From contig CADALO010000007.1 of the NCBI GenBank assembly GCA_902788805.1, forward strand, positions 4,552 through 68,551: DNA of 64,000 nucleotides, written 5' to 3'. The position numbers were made by a program, and so were the translations under genes. Of this stretch, positions 51,796 through 61,169 are shown in pieces (the first letter of the stretch is position 1; each line of letters begins with the position of its first letter). The notes under the pieces were generated by a model, which was given only the letters and a program-made list of their open reading frames with translations, was not told the DNA's origin and did no database searches. Source of the DNA: an uncultured Bacteroidota bacterium (GTDB taxonomy: Bacteria; Bacteroidota; Bacteroidia; Bacteroidales; P3).

Positions 51796-53127
51796 ATGCC
51801 GAGAAAAAAAAAACTTGACATAAAGGAAGCTCTGAATGGCTACTATAAGTCGTTTCAGCAAGATGGAAATCCAATACCTGTGAATTTCCGTGCTATGGTT
51901 CCTGAATTGAACAAGCCGGAACGGTTTACTCATCTGATTCACTCCTATCCTGCAAAGTTATTGGCTCATATCCCGTATTTCTTTTTGTCAACTGATGCGC
52001 TCTGCCCCAATGACGGATTAGTCCTTGACCCCTTTTGCGGCACGGGTACGGTGTTGCTGGAGGCAGCGTTGAGTGGGCGCAACTCATGTGGGGCGGATGC
52101 CAATCCGTTGGCTGAACTGATTACAAATGTCAAAACAGGCTATATTCCCCAGCAAGATTTATTTCAAACGCTGGATTCCATAATGGTAAACGCCAAACGT
52201 TTTCGTATAATTGCTTCCATTCCTGATGCGGTGGCGGTTTGGTATTCGCCCAGCAGTTTGCCCCAGTTGTCAAACCTTCAGCGTGCCATTGGTCAGATTG
52301 ATGATGAGAAACAGAAGGCTTTCTTTGAGTTGTGCTTTTCAAGTGTGGCACGAAAAGTGAGTTATGCCGATCCTTCCATTTCAGTGCCGGTACATTGGAA
52401 TCCTGAGCGGTTCAGTGCCAATCCAAAACGCATGGCCGAGGTCAGTGGCAAGCTTGAAGCGTTACATACGGTAAACGTTTATGACAAGTTTGAAACAGTG
52501 TGCCGTGCCAACATCGTAAGGGTGGCTTCGCTCGAAGGCATGATTGCTGACGGCGTTGAAGCATGGGTGGTTTCTGACGATGCCCGTCACCTGCCGTTGG
52601 CTGACAATAGCGTTGATCTTATTCTCACGTCACCGCCATACGCTGGTGCGCAGAAATACATACGAGCTTCGTGGCTTAATCTCTATTGGCTCAATCGCAC
52701 ATCACCAGAGGAAATACGAGAATTGAAAACCCACAATATCGGGCGTGAGGACTATCGCAAGGCTGAGGTTTTTGAGAGCTATACAGGCATTGAGCCTGCC
52801 GATGAGGTGCTTCGTAAGCTGTATGGCGACGGGATGACACAACGCGCCTTCATAGTGGCCAACTATTTGAACGAAATGAAGATGGCTTTGGATGAATCAA
52901 TAAGGGTGCTAAAGCCAGAAGCATATATGGTGATTGTGATAGGAAACAACATGGTATGCAAACGCTCGTTCGACACGCAGCACTACCTTACCCATTATCT
53001 TCTTGGCAAAGGCATGAAGCTGCAATACAAGCTTATTGACGACATCAAATCGTATGGCTTGATGACCAAAAGGAATAAAACAGCCAATACGATAACAAGA
53101 GAATGGATATTGGTGTTAAAAAAGTGA
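51796..53127 (+). CDS. Site-specific DNA methyltransferase (N4/N6 type)
   Basis: 443 residues: motif I LDPFCGTGTVLLEA (77-90), motif IV TSPPY (278-282). The order I-then-IV with a SPPY tetrad suggests N4-cytosine or N6-adenine methylation. It starts six bases after the DUF4435 stop. An A10 run (51804-51813) at codons 3-6 is a possible slippage site. No classical restriction enzyme is seen; the HNH at 49355 or the next trio may be the partner. Confidence 0.88.
   Translation: MPRKKKLDIKEALNGYYKSFQQDGNPIPVNFRAMVPELNKPERFTHLIHSYPAKLLAHIPYFFLSTDALCPNDGLVLDPFCGTGTVLLEAALSGRNSCGADANPLAELITNVKTGYIPQQDLFQTLDSIMVNAKRFRIIASIPDAVAVWYSPSSLPQLSNLQRAIGQIDDEKQKAFFELCFSSVARKVSYADPSISVPVHWNPERFSANPKRMAEVSGKLEALHTVNVYDKFETVCRANIVRVASLEGMIADGVEAWVVSDDARHLPLADNSVDLILTSPPYAGAQKYIRASWLNLYWLNRTSPEEIRELKTHNIGREDYRKAEVFESYTGIEPADEVLRKLYGDGMTQRAFIVANYLNEMKMALDESIRVLKPEAYMVIVIGNNMVCKRSFDTQHYLTHYLLGKGMKLQYKLIDDIKSYGLMTKRNKTANTITREWILVLKK
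51804..51813. repeat. A10 tract in the methyltransferase start
   Basis: Ten A following AG in codons 3-6 (RKKK). Slippage would abolish or restore the enzyme, so phase variation is possible, although A-rich runs are common. Confidence 0.5.
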
Positions 53128-53131
53128 AAAA

Positions 53132-54082
53132 ATGGAGCATGATATTTCAATAAAAGAAAGCCTTGAAAATAAAGTAATTGCTTTTTATACCGATATCTGG
53201 AAAGATATTCGGGAGGTCAATTACCAGAAATGGCTTAATAATTTTCAAGGAGGTGAACAAGAAAAACTAAATGCATTATATTTGTTGACAAAGTTTACCT
53301 ATTTTGGAAATATTGAAATTAGAGCTATGCTTAAGGCTGTTTATCGCGATTTGTATAAGTATCCAATAATAGAAAAGATTAGAAAAGAGAATGGAGATAC
53401 TATTGATGAATCTTTTATTAAGAAACAATTTGGACTATGTAATGCAGGTACGCGATTTCTGGGTGTAGGAAATCCATCAGAGAGTGGTGTCCATCTGTTA
53501 TACTATTTTCGTCAGGAAAATAATCTTTCAAAAAAATTATTTGTTCATGCTCATGAACTGTTCTCTTCTAATTACTTGGAGCAAGAACAGAAGATGGAGC
53601 AGACATGGGCTGACAATAGTATAAATCACGTTGTTTTTTTAGATGATTTTTGTGGGAATGGAAGTCAGGCAATTGGTTATATTAAAGATTTGGTGGATCA
53701 GATGAAGGAATTAAATGCTACGTGTCAAGTGGATTACTTTGTTTTAGTGGCGAATAAAGAAGGGTTGAAAAATGTGAAAGATGCAACTAGAATAGATTGT
53801 GCCAAAGCTGTATTTGAATTAGATGATAGTTTTAAGTGTTTTTCAGATAAATCACGCTATTTTGCTAATGCAAAAGAAGGTATAGAGAAGGATTATTGTA
53901 AAAAGTTATGCGAAAGATATGGAAAGAAAAGGTGTAAAGATGCGAAATCTCCTTTGGGTTTTAATAATGATGAGCTACTTTTATCTTTTTTCCATAATAC
54001 ACCCAATAACACATTGCCAATTTTTTGGTCAGATGTTGATTGGTATCCAGTATTCAACCGTTCTATAAAAATCAATAAGTAG
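53132..54082 (+). CDS. PRTase-like protein of a conflict system
   Basis: 316 residues. NSINHVVFLDDFCGNGSQA (162-180) is a type I phosphoribosyltransferase-like strand-loop, with the DD and GNGS in place of the DDxxxTGxT PRPP loop. An N-terminal helical part (about 1-100) precedes it. It looks like the PRTase-CE class that is linked to ORC-CDC6-like ATPases in predicted nucleotide-dependent conflict systems; this is recalled, not searched. Confidence 0.65.
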   Translation: MEHDISIKESLENKVIAFYTDIWKDIREVNYQKWLNNFQGGEQEKLNALYLLTKFTYFGNIEIRAMLKAVYRDLYKYPIIEKIRKENGDTIDESFIKKQFGLCNAGTRFLGVGNPSESGVHLLYYFRQENNLSKKLFVHAHELFSSNYLEQEQKMEQTWADNSINHVVFLDDFCGNGSQAIGYIKDLVDQMKELNATCQVDYFVLVANKEGLKNVKDATRIDCAKAVFELDDSFKCFSDKSRYFANAKEGIEKDYCKKLCERYGKKRCKDAKSPLGFNNDELLLSFFHNTPNNTLPIFWSDVDWYPVFNRSIKINK

Positions 54083-54084
54083 TT

Positions 54085-56052
54085 ATGCGTAATCCATTTA
54101 ATGTGACAAAGGCATCGGAATTTTCCGATGAACAAATCAATACATATTGGGTTAGTATGGGTGATACGAACGTACTAGAGCCAATGGACTACACTCCAAG
54201 ATATATACTTGGAGGAAAGGGGTGTGGAAAAACACATTTATTGAGATACTATTCGTATCCATTACAAAAATTGCGTTGGGGTTCATTTGGCAATATAGTT
54301 GCTAATGATAAATACATCGGTATTTATTCCGTTTTGTCCACTCTGGATGCCAGTAGGTTTGAAGGAAAGAATGTGTCAGAAGGTCAATGGAAAGCATTAT
54401 TTAAGTATTATTTTGAATTGTACATAGGTTCATTTTTGCTAAAAACTCTTTCTGAATATATAGAAAGTGAAAATGGAGTTGAAAAGGAGAGCTGTTTTGT
54501 CAAGATGATTTCTGAACTGTTCCTTAAGAGAGTGGAACTTGAAAAATATAATTTGAAAGCACTGGTGGAATTCGTAGAAGTTGAGCGAAAAAACATTGAT
54601 TTCGAAATTGAAAATGTTGCATTTACGGGTAGTTTCAATAATGTACAAATCAATTTAAAAGCAGGAGAATTGATTTTTAATATACCAAAGATTTTTTGTG
54701 AAGTGTATAACGAACTAAAAGACATGAAGTTCGTTTATATAATGGATGAATATGAGAAACTCTATGATTGGCAGAAAAGATATGTTAATTCTTTGGTGTG
54801 GGAGAAGCAATATCCATCAACCTTCTGGATAGGAGCTAGAAAGTACGGTTATACTGATATGCATACTGAGTCTGGAGAAGAGTTAAAAAAAGGTTCGGAA
54901 TATTCTCCCTTTTTTATGGATGAGTATTTTCAGCAGAATGAAAAAGAGTTCGATACTTTCGCTCGTGAATTGATTCGTAAAAGGTTAAAGAGAGCGGATC
55001 CAGAAGCTGTAACAGATCTTGAGGCAAAGTTTAGAAGTGGTAAAGAAGATGTTGTTAATACAATAATGGAATCTAAAAAGGGCAACTACAAGCATATCAA
55101 GAATTTAATAACAGAAATCAAACTGGCAATAAAAAAAGGCTTGGTGGTTGACAGAGAACAAGACATACAAACAATAGTGGATAACCTAAAAGCAGATACA
55201 GAAGATAACCCACTTTTACAGAAATATAAGATTTATTTCTTCTATCAATTATGGGCGGACAAAAATCATTCGACACTAATTGATTATTCTGTCCTCGTAA
55301 AAGAAGAATTCAGAAAGTATAAAAAAGGAGAAGAAACAAAATATAAAAATATAGTAGAAAAATATAAGAATGATTTGATTGCGCAACTGTGTGAAGAAAA
55401 CGGGGAGTCATATTTCGCATATTCTGGTCTGGCTGATTTAATAAAGTTATCATGGGGTAATCCTAGGGTGTTGCTGCTTTTACTCAAAAAAACAATTGAA
55501 AAGGCTGAGGTGTTTCAGGAACATCCGTTGGATAGCGGTGGTCAAATATCGCTTAAAGCGCAATACTTGGGGATAAAAGAAACTGCTGGATGGTATTTGG
55601 ATAATGCAGAACTGACAGGAAAGAGAGGAAGCTATGCCAATACCGCAATAAAGAATCTTGCGGAATATTTCAGGCTGTATAGGTTTTCAGACAAACCAAC
55701 AGACACAAGTGTGTGTGCTTTTAACTATGGTACGGAAAATGTATCTCAGAATGCAAGAGATTTGATTAGGATGATGGAATTGCACTCTCTTCTTGTGAAA
55801 GTGGATAATGAAAGGAAACAAAAGAATTCTGGGAAGGCAGAAACGACATATCAAATTAATAGAATATTGGCTCCAAATTGGAATTTACCATCATCAAGAA
55901 GGGGCGTGGCAGACTTTAGTAACACAGTAATTGAATCTTTATTCAATTTTGAGCATTTTAGTAGCTTTGACAGTGAATATGTGGCATTGAAGAACAGAAT
56001 GAATGCTCCTTTTGTGAAAAATGAAGATCAAATCCAACAAAAACTTTTTTAG
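54085..56052 (+). CDS. ORC/CDC6-like AAA ATPase
   Basis: 655 residues: Walker A GGKGCGKT (43-50), Walker B FVYIMDEYEKL (216-226), sensor-like WIGARKYGYTDM. It is three bases after the PRTase-like gene and six before the third gene, so all three are one unit. Such ATPases could act as sensors or switches of an immune effector. AT-rich, as the rest of this unit. Confidence 0.75.
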   Translation: MRNPFNVTKASEFSDEQINTYWVSMGDTNVLEPMDYTPRYILGGKGCGKTHLLRYYSYPLQKLRWGSFGNIVANDKYIGIYSVLSTLDASRFEGKNVSEGQWKALFKYYFELYIGSFLLKTLSEYIESENGVEKESCFVKMISELFLKRVELEKYNLKALVEFVEVERKNIDFEIENVAFTGSFNNVQINLKAGELIFNIPKIFCEVYNELKDMKFVYIMDEYEKLYDWQKRYVNSLVWEKQYPSTFWIGARKYGYTDMHTESGEELKKGSEYSPFFMDEYFQQNEKEFDTFARELIRKRLKRADPEAVTDLEAKFRSGKEDVVNTIMESKKGNYKHIKNLITEIKLAIKKGLVVDREQDIQTIVDNLKADTEDNPLLQKYKIYFFYQLWADKNHSTLIDYSVLVKEEFRKYKKGEETKYKNIVEKYKNDLIAQLCEENGESYFAYSGLADLIKLSWGNPRVLLLLLKKTIEKAEVFQEHPLDSGGQISLKAQYLGIKETAGWYLDNAELTGKRGSYANTAIKNLAEYFRLYRFSDKPTDTSVCAFNYGTENVSQNARDLIRMMELHSLLVKVDNERKQKNSGKAETTYQINRILAPNWNLPSSRRGVADFSNTVIESLFNFEHFSSFDSEYVALKNRMNAPFVKNEDQIQQKLF

Positions 56053-56058
56053 TTAGGA

Positions 56059-56997
56059 ATGGACTTTACGAAATTCTATAAAAGTAGTTTTAATCCTGAT
56101 GAGGAATTTGACTGCCCAGAATACGATTTATTTATTTCGGCATATGACGAATGCGATCGAACCCGAATTCCTTATGATAAGGTAAAGGCCAAAAGGAAAC
56201 TATGGATGCTTTTCCCTCAATACAATTATAAAGGGAATCCTCCTGCAGAAGATTATTATACCAATAGTAGTGTTAGGGAGTCCGACTTTTTTAAGGGCTT
56301 TTATGAGCTATTTGACACAGTCAAATTACGTGAAATGATAATATGTATAGATTCTACAGGTTTTCTCCGTCCGCATCTGCTTTTCTTGATGGCTTATTTC
56401 AATCGTATAGGTCTGAAACAAATAGATGTTTTATATACGGAACCAGGTAGATACTCAAAGGCAGATGAGACGGCTTTCTCTATTAATATTGATAGTGTTA
56501 GGACTGTTGACGGGTGTTCGAACACGCCAGTAACAGATGAAGAAATGAATGATGTTCTTATCGTCTGTTCAGGATATGATGAAAAACTATTTTCCGCTGT
56601 AGCATCATACAAATCAAATTGTAGGCATAAATACCATATTGTGGGATTCCCGTCTCTTCAATTGGATATGTATCAAGAGAGCATGCTTCGTTTCTACAAA
56701 ATTAAGGAGTCTATTGGTAGCAGTGAACGTATGTTCGCACCAGCATTTGATCCATTTGTTACGGCTCAAACAATTGACGATATATTAAAGGAGATACCTA
56801 AAGTATCAAATATTTATCTTAGCCCCTTGTCAACAAAGCCTCAAACTATTGGTATGATGTTGTTTTATCTCTATTATAAAAAGTTAAAACCTGTAAGTAT
56901 TTTATTTCCTTTTAGTATAGAATACACATCTGGTCACACAGAAGGAGTAAAACGTACTTGGAGATATACAATAGAATTTCCTGCACAGGGTAATTAA
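56059..56997 (+). CDS. Unknown protein, third gene of the PRTase/ATPase unit
   Basis: 312 residues. REMIICIDSTGFLRPHLLFL (91-110) and DVLYTEPGRYSKADETAFS (123-141) form a Rossmann-type core with a possible nucleotide or nicotinamide binding role. Similar stretches exist in uncharacterised defence proteins, but I cannot name the family. It is probably the effector or the processing partner. Confidence 0.6.
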   Translation: MDFTKFYKSSFNPDEEFDCPEYDLFISAYDECDRTRIPYDKVKAKRKLWMLFPQYNYKGNPPAEDYYTNSSVRESDFFKGFYELFDTVKLREMIICIDSTGFLRPHLLFLMAYFNRIGLKQIDVLYTEPGRYSKADETAFSINIDSVRTVDGCSNTPVTDEEMNDVLIVCSGYDEKLFSAVASYKSNCRHKYHIVGFPSLQLDMYQESMLRFYKIKESIGSSERMFAPAFDPFVTAQTIDDILKEIPKVSNIYLSPLSTKPQTIGMMLFYLYYKKLKPVSILFPFSIEYTSGHTEGVKRTWRYTIEFPAQGN

Positions 56998-57045
56998 TTT
57001 GAAGTATTCTAATAGTATTTATCAACGACTAAATTATAAATAACA

Positions 57046-58149
57046 ATGAAGAGAGCTTTAATAACAGGCGTTACGGGTCAAGATGGCTCGTATTTGTCAG
57101 AATTTTTATTGGAAAAAGGTTACGACGTGCATGGCATCATCCGTCGTAGTTCGGTCGATTTCCGTGAGCGCATCGCCCACCTCGAAGGCAAGCCTCACTT
57201 CCACCTGCATTATGCCGACCTGGGCGACTCGATGTCGATTGTGAAGGTGGTGGATATGGTGAAGCCCGACGAGATTTACAACCTGGCGGCTCAGAGCCAC
57301 GTGCAGGTTTCGTTCGACAGCCCTGAGTTCACTGCCGACGTGGATGCCACGGGCGTGCTTCGTGTGCTGGAGGCCGTGCGTGCCTGTCACCTCGAAAACA
57401 GCTGCCGTGTGTATCAGGCTTCCACCTCGGAGCTTTACGGCAAGGTGGAGGAGGTGCCGCAGAACGAGAACACCCCGTTCCACCCCTACAGCCCCTACGC
57501 CGTGGCCAAACTCTACGGCTTCTGGATTGTGAAGGAATACCGCGAGGCTTACAATATGTTCTGCTGCTCGGGCATCTTGTTCAACCACGAGAGCGAACGT
57601 CGTGGTGAGACCTTCGTCACCCGAAAGATCACGCTGGCCGCTGCCCGCATCAGCCAGGGCTTGCAGGATTGCCTCTACTTGGGCAACCTTGACAGCCTGC
57701 GCGACTGGGGCTACGCCAAGGACTATGTGGAGTGTATGTGGCTTATTCTCCAGAACAAGGAGCCGGAAGATTTCGTTATCGCCACGGGAGTGCAACACTC
57801 GGTACGTGAGTTCACCGACTTGGCTTTCCGCCATGCGGGCATCGAGCTGAAGTTTGAAGGCGAAGGCATCAACGAGAAGGGCATCTGCGTGAAAGGCCCC
57901 GAAAAGCTCATTGGAAAGACATTGGTTGCCGTTTCGAAAGACTTCTACCGCCCGACCGACGTGGTGAACCTCTGGGGTGACCCCACCAAGGCCAAGGCCA
58001 AACTGGGCTGGAATCCTGCTAAGACCTCGTTTGAGCAGCTGGTGAAGCTGATGGTGGAACATGATGTGGCTAAGGTGGCCGCTGAGGGTGCCGCAGCGAA
58101 AGTGCGCACCAACTTGGCTGAGTACCTTGAAAAAGGCGTGGTCAAGTAA
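57046..58149 (+). CDS. gmd: GDP-mannose 4,6-dehydratase
   Basis: 367 residues; the usual family length. [15 protein letters not shown] (8-22) for NADP, then STSELYGK and the YAVAK stretch with catalytic Tyr and Lys. It makes GDP-4-keto-6-deoxymannose, the precursor of GDP-fucose. It is GC-rich, unlike the AT-rich genes before it, and marks the resident side of the island. Confidence 0.95.
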   Translation: MKRALITGVTGQDGSYLSEFLLEKGYDVHGIIRRSSVDFRERIAHLEGKPHFHLHYADLGDSMSIVKVVDMVKPDEIYNLAAQSHVQVSFDSPEFTADVDATGVLRVLEAVRACHLENSCRVYQASTSELYGKVEEVPQNENTPFHPYSPYAVAKLYGFWIVKEYREAYNMFCCSGILFNHESERRGETFVTRKITLAAARISQGLQDCLYLGNLDSLRDWGYAKDYVECMWLILQNKEPEDFVIATGVQHSVREFTDLAFRHAGIELKFEGEGINEKGICVKGPEKLIGKTLVAVSKDFYRPTDVVNLWGDPTKAKAKLGWNPAKTSFEQLVKLMVEHDVAKVAAEGAAAKVRTNLAEYLEKGVVK

Positions 58150-58680
58150 AACACGAAGAATATTTTTTAAACGAACACGAATTTCACGAATCTCACGAAT
58201 AATAGCTTCGCTATGATTATCTACAAGGAAGAGAGTTATAAAATTGTTGGGGCTGCATTCAAGGTGTATAATAACCTTGGACATGGTTTCCTTGAAGCGG
58301 TCTATCAGGAGGCTCTGGAGATTGAATTTCAGCGTCAGGGCATTCCATACGAGCGTGAGAAAGAGTTGAAGATAATGTATGACGGTGTGGAGTTGAAGCA
58401 AACCTACAAAGCAGACTTTGTCTGCTATGGGAAGATAATAGTAGAACTGAAGGCGGTAAGCAATCTGGATGATGCTCACCGCTCACAGGTCTATAATTAT
58501 CTTCACGCCACCGGCTATCGTTTAGGTTTGCTGTTGAATTTTGGCTGTTCGGATGAGTTGGAAAAAGAACGAATTGTATTATAAGCGAACACGAATCTCA
58601 CTAATCGAACGAATGTGAGATAAAAATTCGTGTAATTCGTGCAATTCGTGTTCAAAAAAAAGTGCAATTCGTGTTCAAAT
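58150..58680 (+). mobile_element. Type VI cassette: 9-bp CACGAATnT arrays with a GxxExxY gene
   Basis: Left array 58150-58200 (CACGAATTT/CACGAATCT), a small ATAGC-TTC-GCTAT hairpin overlapping the start codon, the gene at 58213, then left-type units (58586-58613) and complementary ATTCGTGnA units (58626-58676). The same unit occurs without cargo in fucP (59348) and at 63503. This is a second cargo class in the same array framework. Confidence 0.68.
58213..58584 (+). CDS. GxxExxY protein (PD-(D/E)xK-like)
   Basis: 123 residues: GHGFLEAVYQEALEIEF carries the family motif (G-F-L-E-x-x-Y), then KADFVCYGKIIVELKAV with the D...ExK nuclease-like residues. The family is widespread in Bacteroidota, often near repeats and rRNA intervening sequences. 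Role unknown. Start ATG 58213 is at the hairpin edge. Confidence 0.85.
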   Translation: MIIYKEESYKIVGAAFKVYNNLGHGFLEAVYQEALEIEFQRQGIPYEREKELKIMYDGVELKQTYKADFVCYGKIIVELKAVSNLDDAHRSQVYNYLHATGYRLGLLLNFGCSDELEKERIVL

Positions 58681-58684
58681 AAAG

Positions 58685-59998
58685 ATGAAACTAGTAGAGA
58701 GGAAATACTTATTGCCGTTCGTGGTCATCACTTGCCTCTTCGCGCTGTGGGGCTTCGCCAATGACATCACCAACCCCATGGTCGCGGCATTCCAGACGTT
58801 GATGGAATTGCCAGCGGCCAAGGCAAGCCTGATACAGTTTGCCTTCTATGGCGGCTATGCCACAATGGCCATTCCTGCGGCTCTCTTTATCCGCAAGTAT
58901 AGCTACAAGAGCGGCATCTTGTTGGGTTTGGCCTTATATGCCGTGGGAGCATTCCTATTCATCCCCGCAGCGGCACGACAGAGTTTCACTTTCTTCTGCT
59001 TTTCGTTGTATATCCTGACCTTTGGTTTGGCTTTTTTGGAAACTACTGCCAATCCTTTTATTCTCTCACTCGGAAGCAAGGAGAACGCTACCCGTCGCCT
59101 GAATATGGCGCAAGCGTTTAACCCTGTGGGCAGTTTGAGTGGAATGGCAGTAGCCTCGTTGATAGTGCTGCCCAACCTTTTGAGTGACAAGCGTGATGCG
59201 GCAGGGAACATCCTCTTCCCGATGCTCTCAGAGGCAGAGAAAGCAGAGATACGTTTGCATGATTTAGCTGTCATCAGAGACCCGTATGTGATACTCGGCA
59301 TCGTGGTAATGCTAATGTTTGTCATTATCGCTCTCGTCAAGGTCCCAAACACGAATCCCACGAATGACACGAATAAAGATTCGTTAGATTCGAGCAATTC
59401 GTGTTCAATAAAAAAGACATTGAAGCGTTTGTGGTCAAACAAGACCTATCGCGAAGGTGTGATTGCTCAAGTATTCTACGTTGCAGCCCAAATCATGGTC
59501 TGGACGTTTATCATCCAATATGCTGATAATTTGGGTATCAGCAAAGCTACAGCACAAAACTATAACATTGCCGCCATGTGCCTCTTCCTCTGCGGCCGTT
59601 TCCTCTCCACTTGGTTGATGAAATACACCGACGGAAGGCGATTGCTCACAATCTTTGGTATTGGTGCGGCAGTTTGCTCACTTGGTGCCATCCTGATAGT
59701 AGGCAAAGCAGGTCTTTTCTGCTTGGTAGGCATCAGCCTATTTATGAGCTTAATGTTCCCCACCATCTACGGCACAGCCTTGGAGAAAGTCTCGTTGGAA
59801 GATGCTTCCCTTGGTGCGGCCTTCTTGGTGATGGCCATCGTAGGTGGCGCACTGATGCCCCCATTGCAAGGTGTGATTATCGACTGCGGCACCATTGCCG
59901 GACATCCCGCCGTGAACGTTAGTTACAGCTTGCCGTTGATATGCTTCGTAATCGTTGCGTTATACGGTTTACGAGCAAGAAAAATGAATAACAATTAA
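58685..59998 (+). CDS. fucP: L-fucose:H+ symporter family MFS transporter
   Basis: 437 residues, about 12 membrane segments with FucP features (CLFALWGFANDITNPMVA, FLETTANPFIL). It would import L-fucose or a related sugar. An in-frame inverted array (59348-59407) encodes NTNPTNDTNKDSLDSSNSCS in the central cytoplasmic loop between the two six-helix halves, where an insert can be tolerated. Confidence 0.9.
   Translation: MKLVERKYLLPFVVITCLFALWGFANDITNPMVAAFQTLMELPAAKASLIQFAFYGGYATMAIPAALFIRKYSYKSGILLGLALYAVGAFLFIPAAARQSFTFFCFSLYILTFGLAFLETTANPFILSLGSKENATRRLNMAQAFNPVGSLSGMAVASLIVLPNLLSDKRDAAGNILFPMLSEAEKAEIRLHDLAVIRDPYVILGIVVMLMFVIIALVKVPNTNPTNDTNKDSLDSSNSCSIKKTLKRLWSNKTYREGVIAQVFYVAAQIMVWTFIIQYADNLGISKATAQNYNIAAMCLFLCGRFLSTWLMKYTDGRRLLTIFGIGAAVCSLGAILIVGKAGLFCLVGISLFMSLMFPTIYGTALEKVSLEDASLGAAFLVMAIVGGALMPPLQGVIIDCGTIAGHPAVNVSYSLPLICFVIVALYGLRARKMNNN
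59348..59407. repeat. Cargo-free type VI inverted array inside fucP
   Basis: ACGAAT units on the left and ATTCGT units on the right around an AAAG loop. It is a complete mini element, in frame, 60 bases long, in the loop region of a transporter. Confidence 0.8.
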
Positions 59999-60027
59999 GC
60001 AACTAAGCATTTAAGCAACTAAGCTAA
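59991..60027. repeat. Type II right-type array upstream of manC
   Basis: TTAAGCAACTAAGCATTTAAGC, AACTAAGC units, right up to the manC start. No left partner nearby. Confidence 0.6.
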
Positions 60028-60028
60028 T

Positions 60029-61168
60029 ATGAACAATCACGTAGTAATCATGGCAGGTGGTGTGGGTAGCCGTTTCTGGCCCCTTAGCACGCCTGAATAT
60101 CCCAAACAGTTTATTGACATCTTGGGTTGCGGTCGCACGCTGATACAGCTGACTGTTGACCGTTTCAAAGGCATCGCCTCAATGAGCAACTTCTGGGTGG
60201 TGACCAATGCCGCCTACGTTGACATCGTAAAGCAGCAGATACCCGATATGCCCGAATCGCACATCCTTGCCGAGCCTGCCGCACGAAATACCGCCCCCTG
60301 CATCGCTTGGGCTTGCTGGAGCATCAAGAAAGAAGACCCTAACGCCAACGTGGTAGTTACCCCAGCCGATGCCGTGGTGATGAACCCAGAAGAGTTCCGC
60401 AGGGTAATTAAGAATGCCTTAGCCTTCACGGAAGGCAACAATGCTATTGTGACCATCGGCATTAAGCCGTCGCGCCCAGAAACTGGATACGGATACGTGG
60501 AAATAGTTGAGAGTTCAGAGTGTAGCGTTCGCTCATCAAGCTCGCGGGCCGAAGCAGAGAGTCAGTTGAAAGTTGAGAGTAGCGAGATAAGAAAAGTGCG
60601 CGAGTTTAAGGAAAAGCCTGACCTTGCAACAGCTGAAAAGTATCTAAAAGCAGGCAACTACCTTTGGAATGCCGGTATCTTTGTATGGGACATCGACACC
60701 ATCACTGAAAGTATCATCAAGTATAAACCCACTATCGCAGCACAAATGGACGAGATTGTGGGCTCACAACTTACCAACTCTACACTAACCACTGACTCTA
60801 AACTCTCAACACTAAACTCTAAACTGAAAGAAATCTTCCCCAATTGCGAGAAGATTTCCATTGACTTTGCGGTGATGGAACCCGCAGCCGCAGATGGCAA
60901 TGTATATACCCATCCCGCTGACTTTGGTTGGAGTGACCTGGGCAACTGGGCTTCACTTCACGACAAGCTAACAAAAGATACCAACGGCAATGGTGCTGTG
61001 GGCAATATTAAGCTATACGAATGCTCGAATTGCGTTGTACATGCCGAAGATGCCAAGAAGGTGGTGCTGCAAGGCTTGGACGGATATATTGTGAGTGAAA
61101 AGAACGGCCAAATTCTCGTGTGCAAACGCACGGAAGAACAAAGAATAAGAGAGTTTTCAGCAGAATAA
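60029..61168 (+). CDS. manC: Mannose-1-phosphate guanylyltransferase
   Basis: 379 residues. Pyrophosphorylase motif GGVGSRFWPLSTPEYPKQF (10-28), VTPADAVV, EKPDLATAEKYL, and IDFAVMEPA. It makes GDP-mannose for gmd and fcl. Two array segments enlarge it: SSECSVRSSSSRAEAESQL (60505-60582) and SQLTNSTLTTDSKLSTLNS (60764-60826). They flank the conserved EFKEKPDLATAEKYLKAGNY block, so both lie in surface loops. No isomerase domain. Confidence 0.92.
   Translation: MNNHVVIMAGGVGSRFWPLSTPEYPKQFIDILGCGRTLIQLTVDRFKGIASMSNFWVVTNAAYVDIVKQQIPDMPESHILAEPAARNTAPCIAWACWSIKKEDPNANVVVTPADAVVMNPEEFRRVIKNALAFTEGNNAIVTIGIKPSRPETGYGYVEIVESSECSVRSSSSRAEAESQLKVESSEIRKVREFKEKPDLATAEKYLKAGNYLWNAGIFVWDIDTITESIIKYKPTIAAQMDEIVGSQLTNSTLTTDSKLSTLNSKLKEIFPNCEKISIDFAVMEPAAADGNVYTHPADFGWSDLGNWASLHDKLTKDTNGNGAVGNIKLYECSNCVVHAEDAKKVVLQGLDGYIVSEKNGQILVCKRTEEQRIREFSAE
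60505..60582. repeat. In-frame left-type type IV array in manC
   Basis: GTTGAGAGTTCAGAG and AGAGTCAGTTGAAAGTTGAG units with a CGTTCGCTCATCAAGCTCGC spacer. Complementary to the array at 60764. Confidence 0.75.
60764..60826. repeat. In-frame right-type type IV array in manC
   Basis: ACTCTACACTAACCACTGACT, ACTCTCAACACTAAACTCTA units. ACTCTCAAC and CCACTGACTCT are reverse complements of units in the array at 60505, so they can pair across 180 bases of native coding sequence. Confidence 0.75.
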
Positions 61169-61169
61169 T

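Noticed and set aside
57106..58479. 457-codon minus-strand ORF opposite gmd
   Set aside because: It is a shadow of gmd and the GxxExxY gene; composition is His/Leu/Val-rich without motifs.
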